Shown here piece by piece: positions 1 to 5,156 of a stretch of 7,538 nucleotides of DNA (position 1 is the first letter of the stretch; each line of letters starts with the position of its first letter). This stretch comes from JBPRGG01 sp051418075 (GTDB lineage Bacteria > Bacteroidota > Bacteroidia > Cytophagales > Cyclobacteriaceae): the NCBI GenBank assembly GCA_051418075.1, contig JBPRGG010000090.1:1-7538 (forward strand), read 5' to 3'. The translations under genes and the position numbers were made by a program. The notes beneath the pieces were generated by a model. The model ran no database searches. It was not told where the DNA came from and was given only the letters and a program-made list of their open reading frames with translations.

Positions 1-290
1 ACCAATCCATCAGCCAGGGCAAGCACTGGTATGTCCGACTGCTCTTTGGGAAAATCAACGTGATGCACACCACCGTGGGGAGAGGCCGGAGGATCCAGAT
101 AACCCCGAGGCTCCAGTACATTGATAAACTCTACAGGAATCGGAGGGTGAGAAAAATACACCTTACCGATAGGAAAATCATAATCGGGAATATCGTCCAA
201 TTGCCCGGTTGGTCCTTCATTTTCCTTTTCACAAGCCAGCAATAGCATTATTAAAAAGAACCAGGACAAAGCAATAACAGGATTTTTCAT
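1..290 (-). CDS. Lipoprotein with a probable M23/LytM-like domain, C-terminal part beyond the left edge
   Basis: The first 96 codons of a minus-strand gene are present, starting at ATG 290-288 and running off the window. The product begins with a lipoprotein signal: a charged start, a hydrophobic run and the lipobox L-L-A-C with the lipidated cysteine at residue 20, so it should be membrane-anchored and face the periplasm or outer membrane. A linker rich in D, P and E follows. Residues 71-80 (PHGGVHHVDF) and then PVLALADGL at 88-96 resemble the entry to an M23/LytM beta-domain, where a His/Asp zinc motif precedes an 'AxxDGxV' strand. Here the spacing is H76-x2-D79 rather than the usual HxxxD, so activity cannot be assumed. 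The start is supported by a good promoter 23 bases upstream. The lipoprotein call is firm; the domain call is moderate because most of the domain lies outside the window. Confidence 0.72.
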   Translation of the reverse strand, partial: MKNPVIALSWFFLIMLLLACEKENEGPTGQLDDIPDYDFPIGKVYFSHPPIPVEFINVLEPRGYLDPPASPHGGVHHVDFPKEQSDIPVLALADGL

Positions 291-312
291 GTGTAAACCT
301 ATTTTTCCAAAT

Positions 313-343
313 CAAATATAATTTATTGGCTGGAAAAATTCAA
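313..343 (-). promoter_or_regulatory. Bacteroidota-type promoter for the left-edge lipoprotein
   Basis: Read on the minus strand, TTG (343-341) is followed by a 20-base spacer and TATATTTG (320-313). This matches the Bacteroidota housekeeping sigma form, an upstream TTG/TTTG and TAnnTTTG with about 17-23 bases between. Transcription would start near 306, giving a leader of roughly 15 bases before the ATG at 290. It is the best-formed promoter in the window. Confidence 0.6.
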
Positions 344-419
344 TAGCAGGTGCACAGAGGTGATTAAATGCAGTGAGGAGGAAATTTTTTCGGAAAATGC
401 TTCTGTTACGGATTCTTAT

Positions 420-1214
420 TTAAAACAACAAATGAAAACCCCGATCCTGGCTGCTCTTGAATTCATCAATTTTCTCACGGAAATATTTTATCTGTTGCTC
501 GTACATGAATTTCCTGAAGATATTAATATCATTCAGCTTGCGTGTTTCCTCCAGGGCATGAATGTAAGCCATACGGTCTTGCAGGTAGACTTTGGACAGG
601 GGAAGGCTGAAGTAAAACTGGATAAAATTCATTAACAAACGGGCAGTACGGCCGTTGCCATCGATCCAGGGATGAATGGTGACCAGGTTGAAATGCAGAT
701 CAAAACTCAATTCGTATTGGGCTTTCAGGTCATTGGCTTGGGTTAGTCGCTGGTTAGCTTCCACACAAAAGGCTTGCATGGCGGCAGGTATTTTGGTAGG
801 GGAGAGGTAATAGCCGCCTCCCTGTGCATGGGATGCTGATTTGCGGTATTCACCTTGGCTGCTATCTACAGTTCCCAAAGCGGTGTGCAAAACTTCACCG
901 GTTGACTTACAAACTTTGGCATTCAGGTTTTTGAGAAACTCTTCATTGATTTCAATTTTTTGATCCGCCATATTTTTAGCGAAAAGAAGTGCCTGGTAGG
1001 CATCTTTCACCATCAGGGAATGCTCCAGTGGTTTACCCTGGGCCGTAAGACCTTTGTCCAGCAACAGTTGCGTTTCACCGTCTGTGAGTGTATTACCCTC
1101 AATGGTGGTGGAGTGGTGCACCAGGGAATATAAATTGAACTTCTGAAAATCGATGGCTGATTCGATGTCCAGCTGGGTATATTCCTGGTAAAGCTGTTGA
1201 AATTGCTGATCCAT
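420..1214 (-). CDS. Fic-domain protein (class II), probable AMP-transferase
   Basis: The 264-residue product carries the Fic core motif HPWIDGNGRTAR at residues 181-192. H181 would be the catalytic base, D185 would bind Mg, and the GNGR loop would hold the nucleotide phosphates. F of the textbook HPF is W here and G of RTGR is A, both conservative. The flap that positions the target lies near residues 120-140. An N-terminal inhibitory motif (S/T)xxxE(G/N) is visible as S35-TTI-E39-G40, placing the protein in class II, where the inhibitory helix is in the same chain ahead of the core. Such proteins usually add AMP to hydroxyl side chains and are held off by E39, which explains the absence of a separate antitoxin gene. 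It is cytoplasmic by sequence. It stands alone: its end faces the promoter of the next minus-strand gene and its start faces a 324-base spacer. The target cannot be inferred. Confidence 0.93.
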   Translation of the reverse strand: MDQQFQQLYQEYTQLDIESAIDFQKFNLYSLVHHSTTIEGNTLTDGETQLLLDKGLTAQGKPLEHSLMVKDAYQALLFAKNMADQKIEINEEFLKNLNAKVCKSTGEVLHTALGTVDSSQGEYRKSASHAQGGGYYLSPTKIPAAMQAFCVEANQRLTQANDLKAQYELSFDLHFNLVTIHPWIDGNGRTARLLMNFIQFYFSLPLSKVYLQDRMAYIHALEETRKLNDINIFRKFMYEQQIKYFREKIDEFKSSQDRGFHLLF

Positions 1215-1231
1215 AATTAGTTAGTAAGCAA

Positions 1232-1239
1232 CAAATTTA
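1232..1239 (-). promoter_or_regulatory. Putative -7 box of the Fic gene
   Basis: On the minus strand this reads TAAATTTG, a full match to TAnnTTTG, ending 17 bases before the Fic ATG. No TTG or TTTG lies at the usual distance; a TTTG occurs only 13 bases upstream of the box. It is therefore half of a promoter, supported mainly by its position. Confidence 0.42.
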
Positions 1240-1296
1240 GCTAAGATTCAGGCAAAATAACAGGTCTGAAGGGTGATAATTGATATTCGGATTTTT

Positions 1297-1340
1297 AAAC
1301 CACAGAGAATACAAAGATGGGCTCAGAGGTACACAGAGAT
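1297..1340 (+). repeat. Degenerate CACAGAG repeat cluster
   Basis: Three imperfect copies sit close together: ACCACAGAGAATACAAAG at 1299-1316, CTCAGAGG at 1322-1329 and TACACAGAGAT at 1330-1340. Low-complexity strings of this kind are common between genes in several bacterial groups and have no agreed function. Further copies lie at 1415-1435, 3016-3035 and, minimally, 352-360 (GCACAGAGG). Confidence 0.5.
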
Positions 1341-1348
1341 AATTGATG

Positions 1349-1391
1349 AGGCGGCCTTAATGCTCCCGTATTCTTTCAGTTCCGCCTTTTT
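1349..1391 (+). repeat. Inverted repeat followed by T run, terminator-like but orphan
   Basis: AGGCGG at 1349-1354 pairs with CCGCCT at 1382-1387, and TTTT follows directly. The GC-rich stem and T run resemble an intrinsic terminator on the plus strand, but the loop is 27 bases and no plus-strand gene ends upstream: Fic is on the other strand and starts at 1214. It may be left over from a lost gene. Confidence 0.3.
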
Positions 1392-1414
1392 GTTTAATTA
1401 CCGGAAAAAGGTGT

Positions 1415-1435
1415 AAACCACAGAGAAACACTGAG
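1415..1435 (+). repeat. CACAGAG repeat copy
   Basis: The site begins AAACCACAGAGAAACACTGA and closely matches the first copy at 1297-1310 over its first 13 bases. It has the same orientation. The two copies bracket a stretch of about 75 bases containing the AGGCGG/CCGCCT inverted repeat. Confidence 0.5.
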
Positions 1436-1468
1436 TTTTTGCATAAAGTGATTAAACAGTTTATCTAT

Positions 1469-1485
1469 AATTGACCTCTTCAATT
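1469..1485. promoter_or_regulatory. Dyad AATTGA-N5-TCAATT, candidate operator of the toxin operon
   Basis: AATTGA (1469-1474) and TCAATT (1480-1485) are perfect inverted copies around a 5-base spacer. The centre at 1477 is about 45 bases upstream of the expected transcription start for the downstream operon, just before the -33 region. Toxin-antitoxin operons are commonly autoregulated through such dyads. No DNA-binding domain is evident in the first gene of this operon, so the binding protein is unknown. Confidence 0.3.
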
Positions 1486-1508
1486 CAACTTGCAAGCACT
1501 ATTTTTCA

Positions 1509-1516
1509 TAACTTTG
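1509..1516 (+). promoter_or_regulatory. Promoter -7 box of the DUF6922/AbiEii operon
   Basis: TAACTTTG matches TAnnTTTG fully and ends 22 bases before the ATG at 1539. A TTG at 1490-1492 lies 16 bases upstream, one base short of the usual spacing. Transcription would begin near 1522. Confidence 0.5.
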
Positions 1517-1538
1517 ATTAAATCCACATTAGGTTTCT

Positions 1539-1799
1539 ATGAACAAACAGGAAATTATTGATAAGCTGATTGAGGAAAAGGTTTTCTGGTCTTATGACTT
1601 TAAAAGGGAAGACCCTATATCAGATGAAGTGCTGATTGAAAAGACCTTAATATATCTAGACCTGGATGAGATCAATGCGTTATTTGAGTTATTTCCTTAT
1701 GAGAAGATCAAGGAGGTATGGTTGCAAAAGGTAAAGTCACAGGAACCGAGGCTGTATAACCTGAATTTGTTTTTAGGAAAATGGTATTTTAATAAATGA
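1539..1799 (+). CDS. DUF6922-like small protein, probable antitoxin partner of the AbiEii protein
   Basis: The 86-residue acidic, helical protein has an N-terminal FWSYD (16-20), a middle string of helices, and a C-terminal region around KIKEVWLQK (57-65) ending in a 'NLNLFLGKWYF' type tail. From memory this is the layout of DUF6922, small proteins found directly upstream of AbiEii-type nucleotidyltransferases in Bacteroidota; I could not verify this by search. Its stop overlaps the next start as ATGA (1796-1799), so the two are translationally coupled. By position it is the likely antitoxin, although it shows no winged-helix domain as in AbiEi of the classical AbiE system. It has no signal peptide or membrane segment. 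Confidence 0.75.
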   Translation: MNKQEIIDKLIEEKVFWSYDFKREDPISDEVLIEKTLIYLDLDEINALFELFPYEKIKEVWLQKVKSQEPRLYNLNLFLGKWYFNK

Positions 1800-2449
1800 A
1801 AGGAATAAATCCGCAAACCGAAAGGGTATTAATGCAACTTTCGCATGCTGAATGGGCTGAAAGGTACATCTTGATTGGAGGCACTGCGTTATCATTACAA
1901 ATAGATCACCGGTTAAGTGAAGACCTTGATTTTTGCAAGTGGAAGCGAAATCAGGCTGATAAACCACAGGTAGAAGTGGATAAAATAGAACCTGATTTGC
2001 AAAAAATTGGCATTTTAAAGAAGAATATTTTTGACTTTAACCAAGTAGATTATGTTGTAGAGGATAATGTAAAAGTATCCTTTTATGCCAATCAGCTTTA
2101 TCAATCACCTGTGATAAGTGCCAGTCCGATAGCAGGAAATATTAAGGTTCCGGACCTGGTTAGCTTGGGAGCCATGAAACTGGAATTGATGTTGCGAAGA
2201 GCAACTTTTCGTGATTATTACGATATATATGCCATTTTAAATGAAGGCATAAGTTTAAAGGAGATGGTTATGCTGGCAGGAAAATACACCAAACACCAGC
2301 TTAAATCAAAAAACATACTCTCCTTCATATTAAATGGTGATAATTACAAATTTGAATCTGAGTTTTCCCAATTATACCCAAAATACCAGGTAAATCACTT
2401 TGATATTCAGCAATTTATTGAAAAGTGTTTTCATAAAGAATATAAGTAA
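1796..2449 (+). CDS. AbiEii/AbiGii-type nucleotidyltransferase, putative toxin
   Basis: The 217-residue protein shows the main marks of the family. GGTALS at 28-33 is the nucleotide-binding loop. SEDLDF at 41-46 carries the metal-binding pair D43 and D45. VKVSFY at 92-97 gives the next strand. GAMKLELMLRRATFRDYYD at 125-143 supplies K128 and the helical 'RDxxDIY' motif (139-145). In the AbiE system this protein uses NTP, AbiEii being described as GTP-binding, and arrests growth after phage infection; related toxins modify tRNA ends. Known relatives are often near 250-300 residues, so this is a compact version with a short C-terminal region. It overlaps the upstream gene by 4 bp, and start choice follows from that ATGA coupling. 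The family call is firm; toxicity and substrate are inferred. Confidence 0.9.
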   Translation: MKGINPQTERVLMQLSHAEWAERYILIGGTALSLQIDHRLSEDLDFCKWKRNQADKPQVEVDKIEPDLQKIGILKKNIFDFNQVDYVVEDNVKVSFYANQLYQSPVISASPIAGNIKVPDLVSLGAMKLELMLRRATFRDYYDIYAILNEGISLKEMVMLAGKYTKHQLKSKNILSFILNGDNYKFESEFSQLYPKYQVNHFDIQQFIEKCFHKEYK

Positions 2450-2466
2450 TCCACCACAATAGGATC

Positions 2467-2494
2467 GAGGAATGAGGGGTGAGGGAAGAGGGAT
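2467..2494 (+). repeat. Four degenerate G-rich heptamers
   Basis: Four 7-base units follow one another: GAGGAAT, GAGGGGT, GAGGGAA, GAGGGAT. Each starts with GAGG. The four G-tracts could in principle form a two-tier quadruplex. The array lies in the convergent spacer between the AbiEii gene and the secreted-protein gene and may be a decayed simple repeat. Confidence 0.45.
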
Positions 2495-2515
2495 CCGAGT
2501 ATCGAAACGAAATCC

Positions 2516-2570
2516 AATTCACCAGTTCACCATTCACCATTTCACCAATTTAGCAGTTGACCAATTCACC
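2516..2570 (-). repeat. Degenerate tandem array of GGTGAATTGG-like units
   Basis: On the plus strand TTCACC recurs at 2518, 2526, 2533, 2541 and 2565, with TTGACC at 2557 and the decayed TTAGCA at 2550. Spacing is 7 to 9 bases. On the minus strand this reads as tandem GGTGAATTGG-like units. The last unit contains the stop codon (2568-2566) of the adjoining minus-strand gene, so the array has spread into, or replaced, the gene's original end. Confidence 0.6.
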
Positions 2571-2964
2571 GATCCTCCAGCACTGCCTTTTTTTCCTTTA
2601 TCACCGGATACAGATCATAAGTAGGGTAAAATTCAGTGGAAAATGCACCCCAGACGCTTTCTTCCACTGAAATATTCAGAGTTCTCAGTTCGCTGGCAGG
2701 AATTTTTACCGTAACCACCTGTCCGATGCCCATCATTACATACCAGGAAACCACCCGGGCTGATTGGGGAGGAAATTTCTCCATAAAACCATTTTTATTA
2801 CGGATCTCCCGCAGTTCCTCGATGTTTTTATCCTGATGGTGCTTGAGCATGATGGTGATCATGATGCTGTCGGATGGTTGATTGGTATCCTGGGCAGCGA
2901 CGGTGGTTGATGTGGAGAATAATACAAACACTGGCAAAAGAATTTTTATAAGTGACTTGTTCAT
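2566..2964 (-). CDS. Small secreted protein of unknown function
   Basis: From the ATG at 2964-2962 the product is 132 residues and begins with a clean signal peptide: MNKSLIK, a hydrophobic run, then V-A-A before Q25 as the cleavage site, so the mature protein is periplasmic or exported. A longer reading from 3042 adds 26 residues ahead of the signal peptide and is unlikely. The mature part has an early strand (DSIMITIMLKH, 32-42), an amphipathic helix with E, K and R, then SWYVMMGIGQVVTVKIPA (73-90), and a C-terminal WGAFSTEFYPTYD (105-117). The strand-helix-strand order suggests a ferredoxin-like alpha/beta fold; I recall similar conserved hypothetical proteins but no known function. It stands alone on the minus strand. 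Its C-terminal residues are encoded within the tandem repeat at 2516-2570, so the true ancestral end may differ. Confidence 0.75.
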   Translation of the reverse strand: MNKSLIKILLPVFVLFSTSTTVAAQDTNQPSDSIMITIMLKHHQDKNIEELREIRNKNGFMEKFPPQSARVVSWYVMMGIGQVVTVKIPASELRTLNISVEESVWGAFSTEFYPTYDLYPVIKEKKAVLEDR

Positions 2965-3015
2965 ATATTTAAGAAATTGGTAGCAAAATGTAAATATAAT
3001 GGCTTCTGTAATCTT

Positions 3016-3035
3016 AAACACAGAGAACATCGAGG
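3016..3035 (+). repeat. CACAGAG repeat copy upstream of the secreted-protein gene
   Basis: AAACACAGAGAACATCGAGG resembles the copies at 1297-1340 and 1415-1435. It lies 50-70 bases ahead of the chosen start of the secreted-protein gene. Its position inside the longer alternative reading of that gene is a further reason to prefer the start at 2964. Confidence 0.4.
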
Positions 3036-3105
3036 ATTTCATTTAACATAGTAGGGCGGAGGGGAGAGAGAATAAATGGGTTGGAAGTCATTAATAAAGA
3101 GGAAA

Positions 3106-3603
3106 TTATTTTTTTCTATGAATAGTTTTTAACTTTTCGGCATCATTTAAGTCTTTAAAACTGTTATTATCATATCGCTTGACATTTTGCTTAATATCAA
3201 TTAGATGATCTATATTAATGACTTTTACTGATATTTTCTCATTTTTAAAAATTCTGGATTGGTTAAAACAATCATCAAAGCTGAGTTTGTTATAGAAAAT
3301 ATCAGTCATAAGATCTACTTTAAATAAGTCGTCTTCATCAAATAATCTGATTGGAGTAGGGTGGTCAAAGGGACGCTCAGCTAATATAGAATCAATAGTT
3401 TTGGAATCGTAACCTAATATTTTTAAGGCATTTTTTAAATTATTCATATTCTCTTCAGTAGGGCGAAGCCATAAATCCATATCGCCAGTATATCGGGGAT
3501 AACCATAAATCCCAACAGCCACACCACCAACTAAAATAAAATCTACTTTAGAATTTGACAAAGCTTCGATGACCTCGATATAAAATGATTCATTTATATC
3601 CAC
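3106..3603 (-). CDS. Nucleotidyltransferase (AbiEii/DUF6036-like), putative toxin
   Basis: The 165-residue protein opens with a helix, then VDFILVGGVAVGIYGYPR (20-37). GG at 26-27 is the nucleotide loop, followed by TGDMDLWL (39-46) with metal ligands D41 and D43. A third acidic residue is likely D97 in FKVDLMT (94-100). The end, HLIDIKQNVKRY (133-144) and KDLNDAEKL (150-158), matches the helical pair seen in small standalone nucleotidyltransferases of this superfamily, many of which act as toxins adding nucleotides to tRNA or protein. The only start in the open frame is GTG at 3603-3601; the preceding in-frame stop and lack of other starts decide this. A purine-rich AAGAGAGAT lies just before it. 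The start lies inside the end of the upstream 59-residue gene, which argues for coupled translation. Fold call firm, function inferred. Confidence 0.87.
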   Translation of the reverse strand: MDINESFYIEVIEALSNSKVDFILVGGVAVGIYGYPRYTGDMDLWLRPTEENMNNLKNALKILGYDSKTIDSILAERPFDHPTPIRLFDEDDLFKVDLMTDIFYNKLSFDDCFNQSRIFKNEKISVKVINIDHLIDIKQNVKRYDNNSFKDLNDAEKLKTIHRKK

Positions 3604-3773
3604 TTTATCTCTCTTTTTTTCTTTGGACGTTCATTTCTGTCAATATTCATCATTTGTAACTTGCATATGTAGGTAAAGCGTTCAGAAAATGGCTTTTCCA
3701 GAAATGACAACATCCATTTTAAATCCTGGGTATCAGCATTTGGATCATTTTTATCCCATTCAATTTTCCTCAT
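3594..3773 (-). CDS. 59-residue protein paired with the downstream nucleotidyltransferase, putative antitoxin
   Basis: A short minus-strand frame runs from ATG 3773-3771 to TAA 3596-3594. The product begins MRKIEWDKNDPNADTQDLKW and continues with a helix (SFLEKPFSERFTYICKLQMM, 23-42) and a basic tail (RPKKKREIKW, 49-58). It is hydrophilic, with no signal peptide. Similar short proteins starting 'RKIEWD' and ending in a basic 'KRKIEW' stretch are, as I recall, regular companions of this nucleotidyltransferase type in Bacteroidota; not verified by search. It overlaps the GTG start of the next gene by 10 bp. The pairing of a small upstream protein and a nucleotidyltransferase repeats the layout of the operon at 1539-2449, so an antitoxin role is the natural inference. 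Confidence 0.75.
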   Translation of the reverse strand: MRKIEWDKNDPNADTQDLKWMLSFLEKPFSERFTYICKLQMMNIDRNERPKKKREIKWI

Positions 3774-4121
3774 AACTTATTTGGTTGGATATTAATATTT
3801 CCTACATGTAATTTACGGAATTGGCGATGAAAAATTAATATATTTTTAAAGTAATTAAAAATTTTATTAGAGCGAGAGATAAGCAAATTTCTAAATTGAT
3901 TACGATTGGCTGGAAGGCATTAGCTTTATTATTTATTTCAATCATAAAAGGAGGAGCCGGATAGCTAACAACTAATACCGAACTAAAACAACCCTATTTA
4001 ACATAATATAAATTATATAACAGATACACCCAAACGCGCGCATGGTTGTGATAATGATCGATTCTGTAGACCCAGGTGTAATTTATGGATTTAACAAATT
4101 TTACCTAAAACCAATCAGTTT
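3774..4121. other. AT-rich spacer with two short palindromes near the antitoxin start
   Basis: No gene is evident in these 348 bases. The only plus-strand frame of note (ATG near 4040) gives 27 codons and is not credible. Close to the start of the 59-residue gene lie two perfect palindromes, ATATTAATAT (3789-3798) and TACATGTA (3803-3810), which could be operator sequence for that operon but could also arise by chance in DNA this AT-rich. No TAnnTTTG box was found here. Confidence 0.5.
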
Positions 4122-4130
4122 TTAATTGGT
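4110..4130 (-). terminator. Weak hairpin at the end of the M23-like lipoprotein gene
   Basis: On the minus strand ACCAAT (4130-4125) pairs with ATTGGT (4115-4110) around a 9-base loop, and TTTTA follows. The stem has only six pairs and includes the stop codon region, so it would be a weak terminator at best. Confidence 0.25.
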
Positions 4131-4820
4131 GTCATACCAGTCTGCCTTGCAAGCCGGAGCTGTCATATTCTCCTGATCATAAATTGTAAAATCATTTTTA
4201 AAGGTTTCCCAGTCCGTCATTAATTGCAGTACTTTGGCTTCATAAGCAGATTTTAATGCCGGATCGAAAAAACTAAAAGGACAATAATTTCTGCGCTCTT
4301 CATCATTGATCACACTAAGTTCTACTCTACCCAGACCGGGAGCATTGTTCCAATTCCCCGGGTTTCCTATAACTTCTCCGGCTGCTAAACGGTCACCTTC
4401 CTGCACAGTAATATTTTTAATATGATCCACATTAACAAACCAAATTGAGTTTTTCTGATTTTTAATGATCATGCTGTAATCCTGGGAATCATACCTAAAG
4501 TCAAGCCGGGTAATTAAACCATCACAGGGAGCCAAAACCAGAGCATTTTCATCCAGGATATATTCAAAAGTTGGTAATATTTTTGGTCCATCCGGCCCCT
4601 GCGCTAATGCTCCAAATTCCAGGAACATTTTATTATAATTTGATTGAAAAATGAAATCACCGGCAGTTTGAGTGTCTGGGTCATAATTATCAAACGTAAC
4701 GATCAGGTTTTTTAGTAAAGGTGGTTCTCTGTCGACATTATCCACCTGGTTTTCATCATTCTCTGCACAAGCAGAAATTAGCATTATAATGGTATAAAAT
4801 GGATATTTCCAGATTTTCAT
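4122..4820 (-). CDS. Lipoprotein with a degenerate M23/LytM-like domain
   Basis: The 232-residue product starts with a lipoprotein signal, lipobox I-S-A-C with C18, followed by an acidic linker (AENDENQVDNVDRE), so it is a membrane-anchored envelope protein. A first domain covers about 35-90. The second reads like the LytM beta-sheet: ALVLAPCDGLITRLDF (93-108), a YSMIIK strand (115-120), SIWFVNVDH (125-133), then the typical turn VQEGDRLAAGEVIGNPGNW (139-157) and GRVELSV (164-170). In active M23 peptidases this sheet carries HxxxD and a final HxH. Here only H133 has an obvious counterpart, RVE replaces HxH, and no HxxxD is present. It is thus probably a binding or structural relative that does not cut peptidoglycan. 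C-terminal Cys residues (C180, C224) could form a disulfide. It stands alone between two long spacers. Confidence 0.78.
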   Translation of the reverse strand: MKIWKYPFYTIIMLISACAENDENQVDNVDREPPLLKNLIVTFDNYDPDTQTAGDFIFQSNYNKMFLEFGALAQGPDGPKILPTFEYILDENALVLAPCDGLITRLDFRYDSQDYSMIIKNQKNSIWFVNVDHIKNITVQEGDRLAAGEVIGNPGNWNNAPGLGRVELSVINDEERRNYCPFSFFDPALKSAYEAKVLQLMTDWETFKNDFTIYDQENMTAPACKADWYDTN

Positions 4821-5156
4821 TTAAGTATTTAGATAAAAATATAAAATCGAATAGGAATAATAAAGGATAAATCTGTCACAATCAACTCCACTTCATTTGG
4901 TTGCCAATCCTGATTTAAAGCTCAATCAAAAGGCCAATTTATAATATTCCTTTCATTCAACAAATACTGGATGAACAGAAAATTAAAAAATTCCTCACTA
5001 GAAAACATTTCCCCTTTCAGACTTCAGTTAAAAGCTTTGATCTTCCCCATGCAATTCATTAGCCGGTCGATTATTTGAATTATAAATCAAATCAAACATA
5101 TTCACTTAAACATTTTTTAATTATGTTCGTGAATTAATTCAAAAATATCAACATCT
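4821..5156. other. AT-rich divergent spacer
   Basis: No gene is evident in these 336 bases between the divergent lipoprotein and Crp/Fnr genes. No full TAnnTTTG box was found; near matches are TATATTTT (minus strand, about 15-25 bases ahead of the lipoprotein ATG) and TATGTTCG (plus strand, about 30 bases ahead of the regulator ATG). An imperfectly spaced dyad, ATTTGA (5073-5078) and TCAAAT (5087-5092) around 8 bases, resembles Crp/Fnr half-sites, but the spacing is wider than either the CRP or FNR form. It could be an autoregulatory site, at low confidence. Confidence 0.45.

Larger units (their letters stand above)
1215..1538. other. Spacer between the divergent Fic and DUF6922/AbiEii genes
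   Basis: This 324-base divergent spacer holds no gene I can support. Going right, it contains the Fic -7 box, a degenerate CACAGAG repeat cluster (1297-1340), an inverted repeat AGGCGG/CCGCCT followed by five T (1349-1391), another CACAGAG copy (1415-1435), a 17-bp dyad (1469-1485), the palindrome CTTGCAAG (1489-1496) and a TAnnTTTG box (1509-1516). The stretch between the two CACAGAG copies reads as a short coding-like string on the minus strand (KAELKEYGSIKAASS) with no start, perhaps a gene remnant. Confidence 0.6.

Noticed and set aside
60..635. Plus-strand open frames at 60-245 and 360-635
   Set aside because: They lie antisense to the lipoprotein and Fic genes or cover the promoter, and their translations show no domain, whereas the minus-strand frames have clear motifs.
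1773..1967. Minus-strand frame of 64 codons
   Set aside because: Antisense to the AbiEii-type gene, including its nucleotide-binding motifs.
2965..3042. Longer start for the small secreted protein
   Set aside because: It places 26 residues ahead of a typical signal peptide and includes part of a CACAGAG repeat.
3787..3810. Operator for the 59-residue gene at ATATTAATAT and TACATGTA
   Set aside because: Short palindromes like these are expected by chance in such AT-rich DNA; noted in the spacer entry but not called as a site.
4041..4124. Plus-strand frame of 27 codons starting after GCGCGC
   Set aside because: Too short, no promoter, no recognisable sequence, and an in-frame stop lies a few codons upstream.
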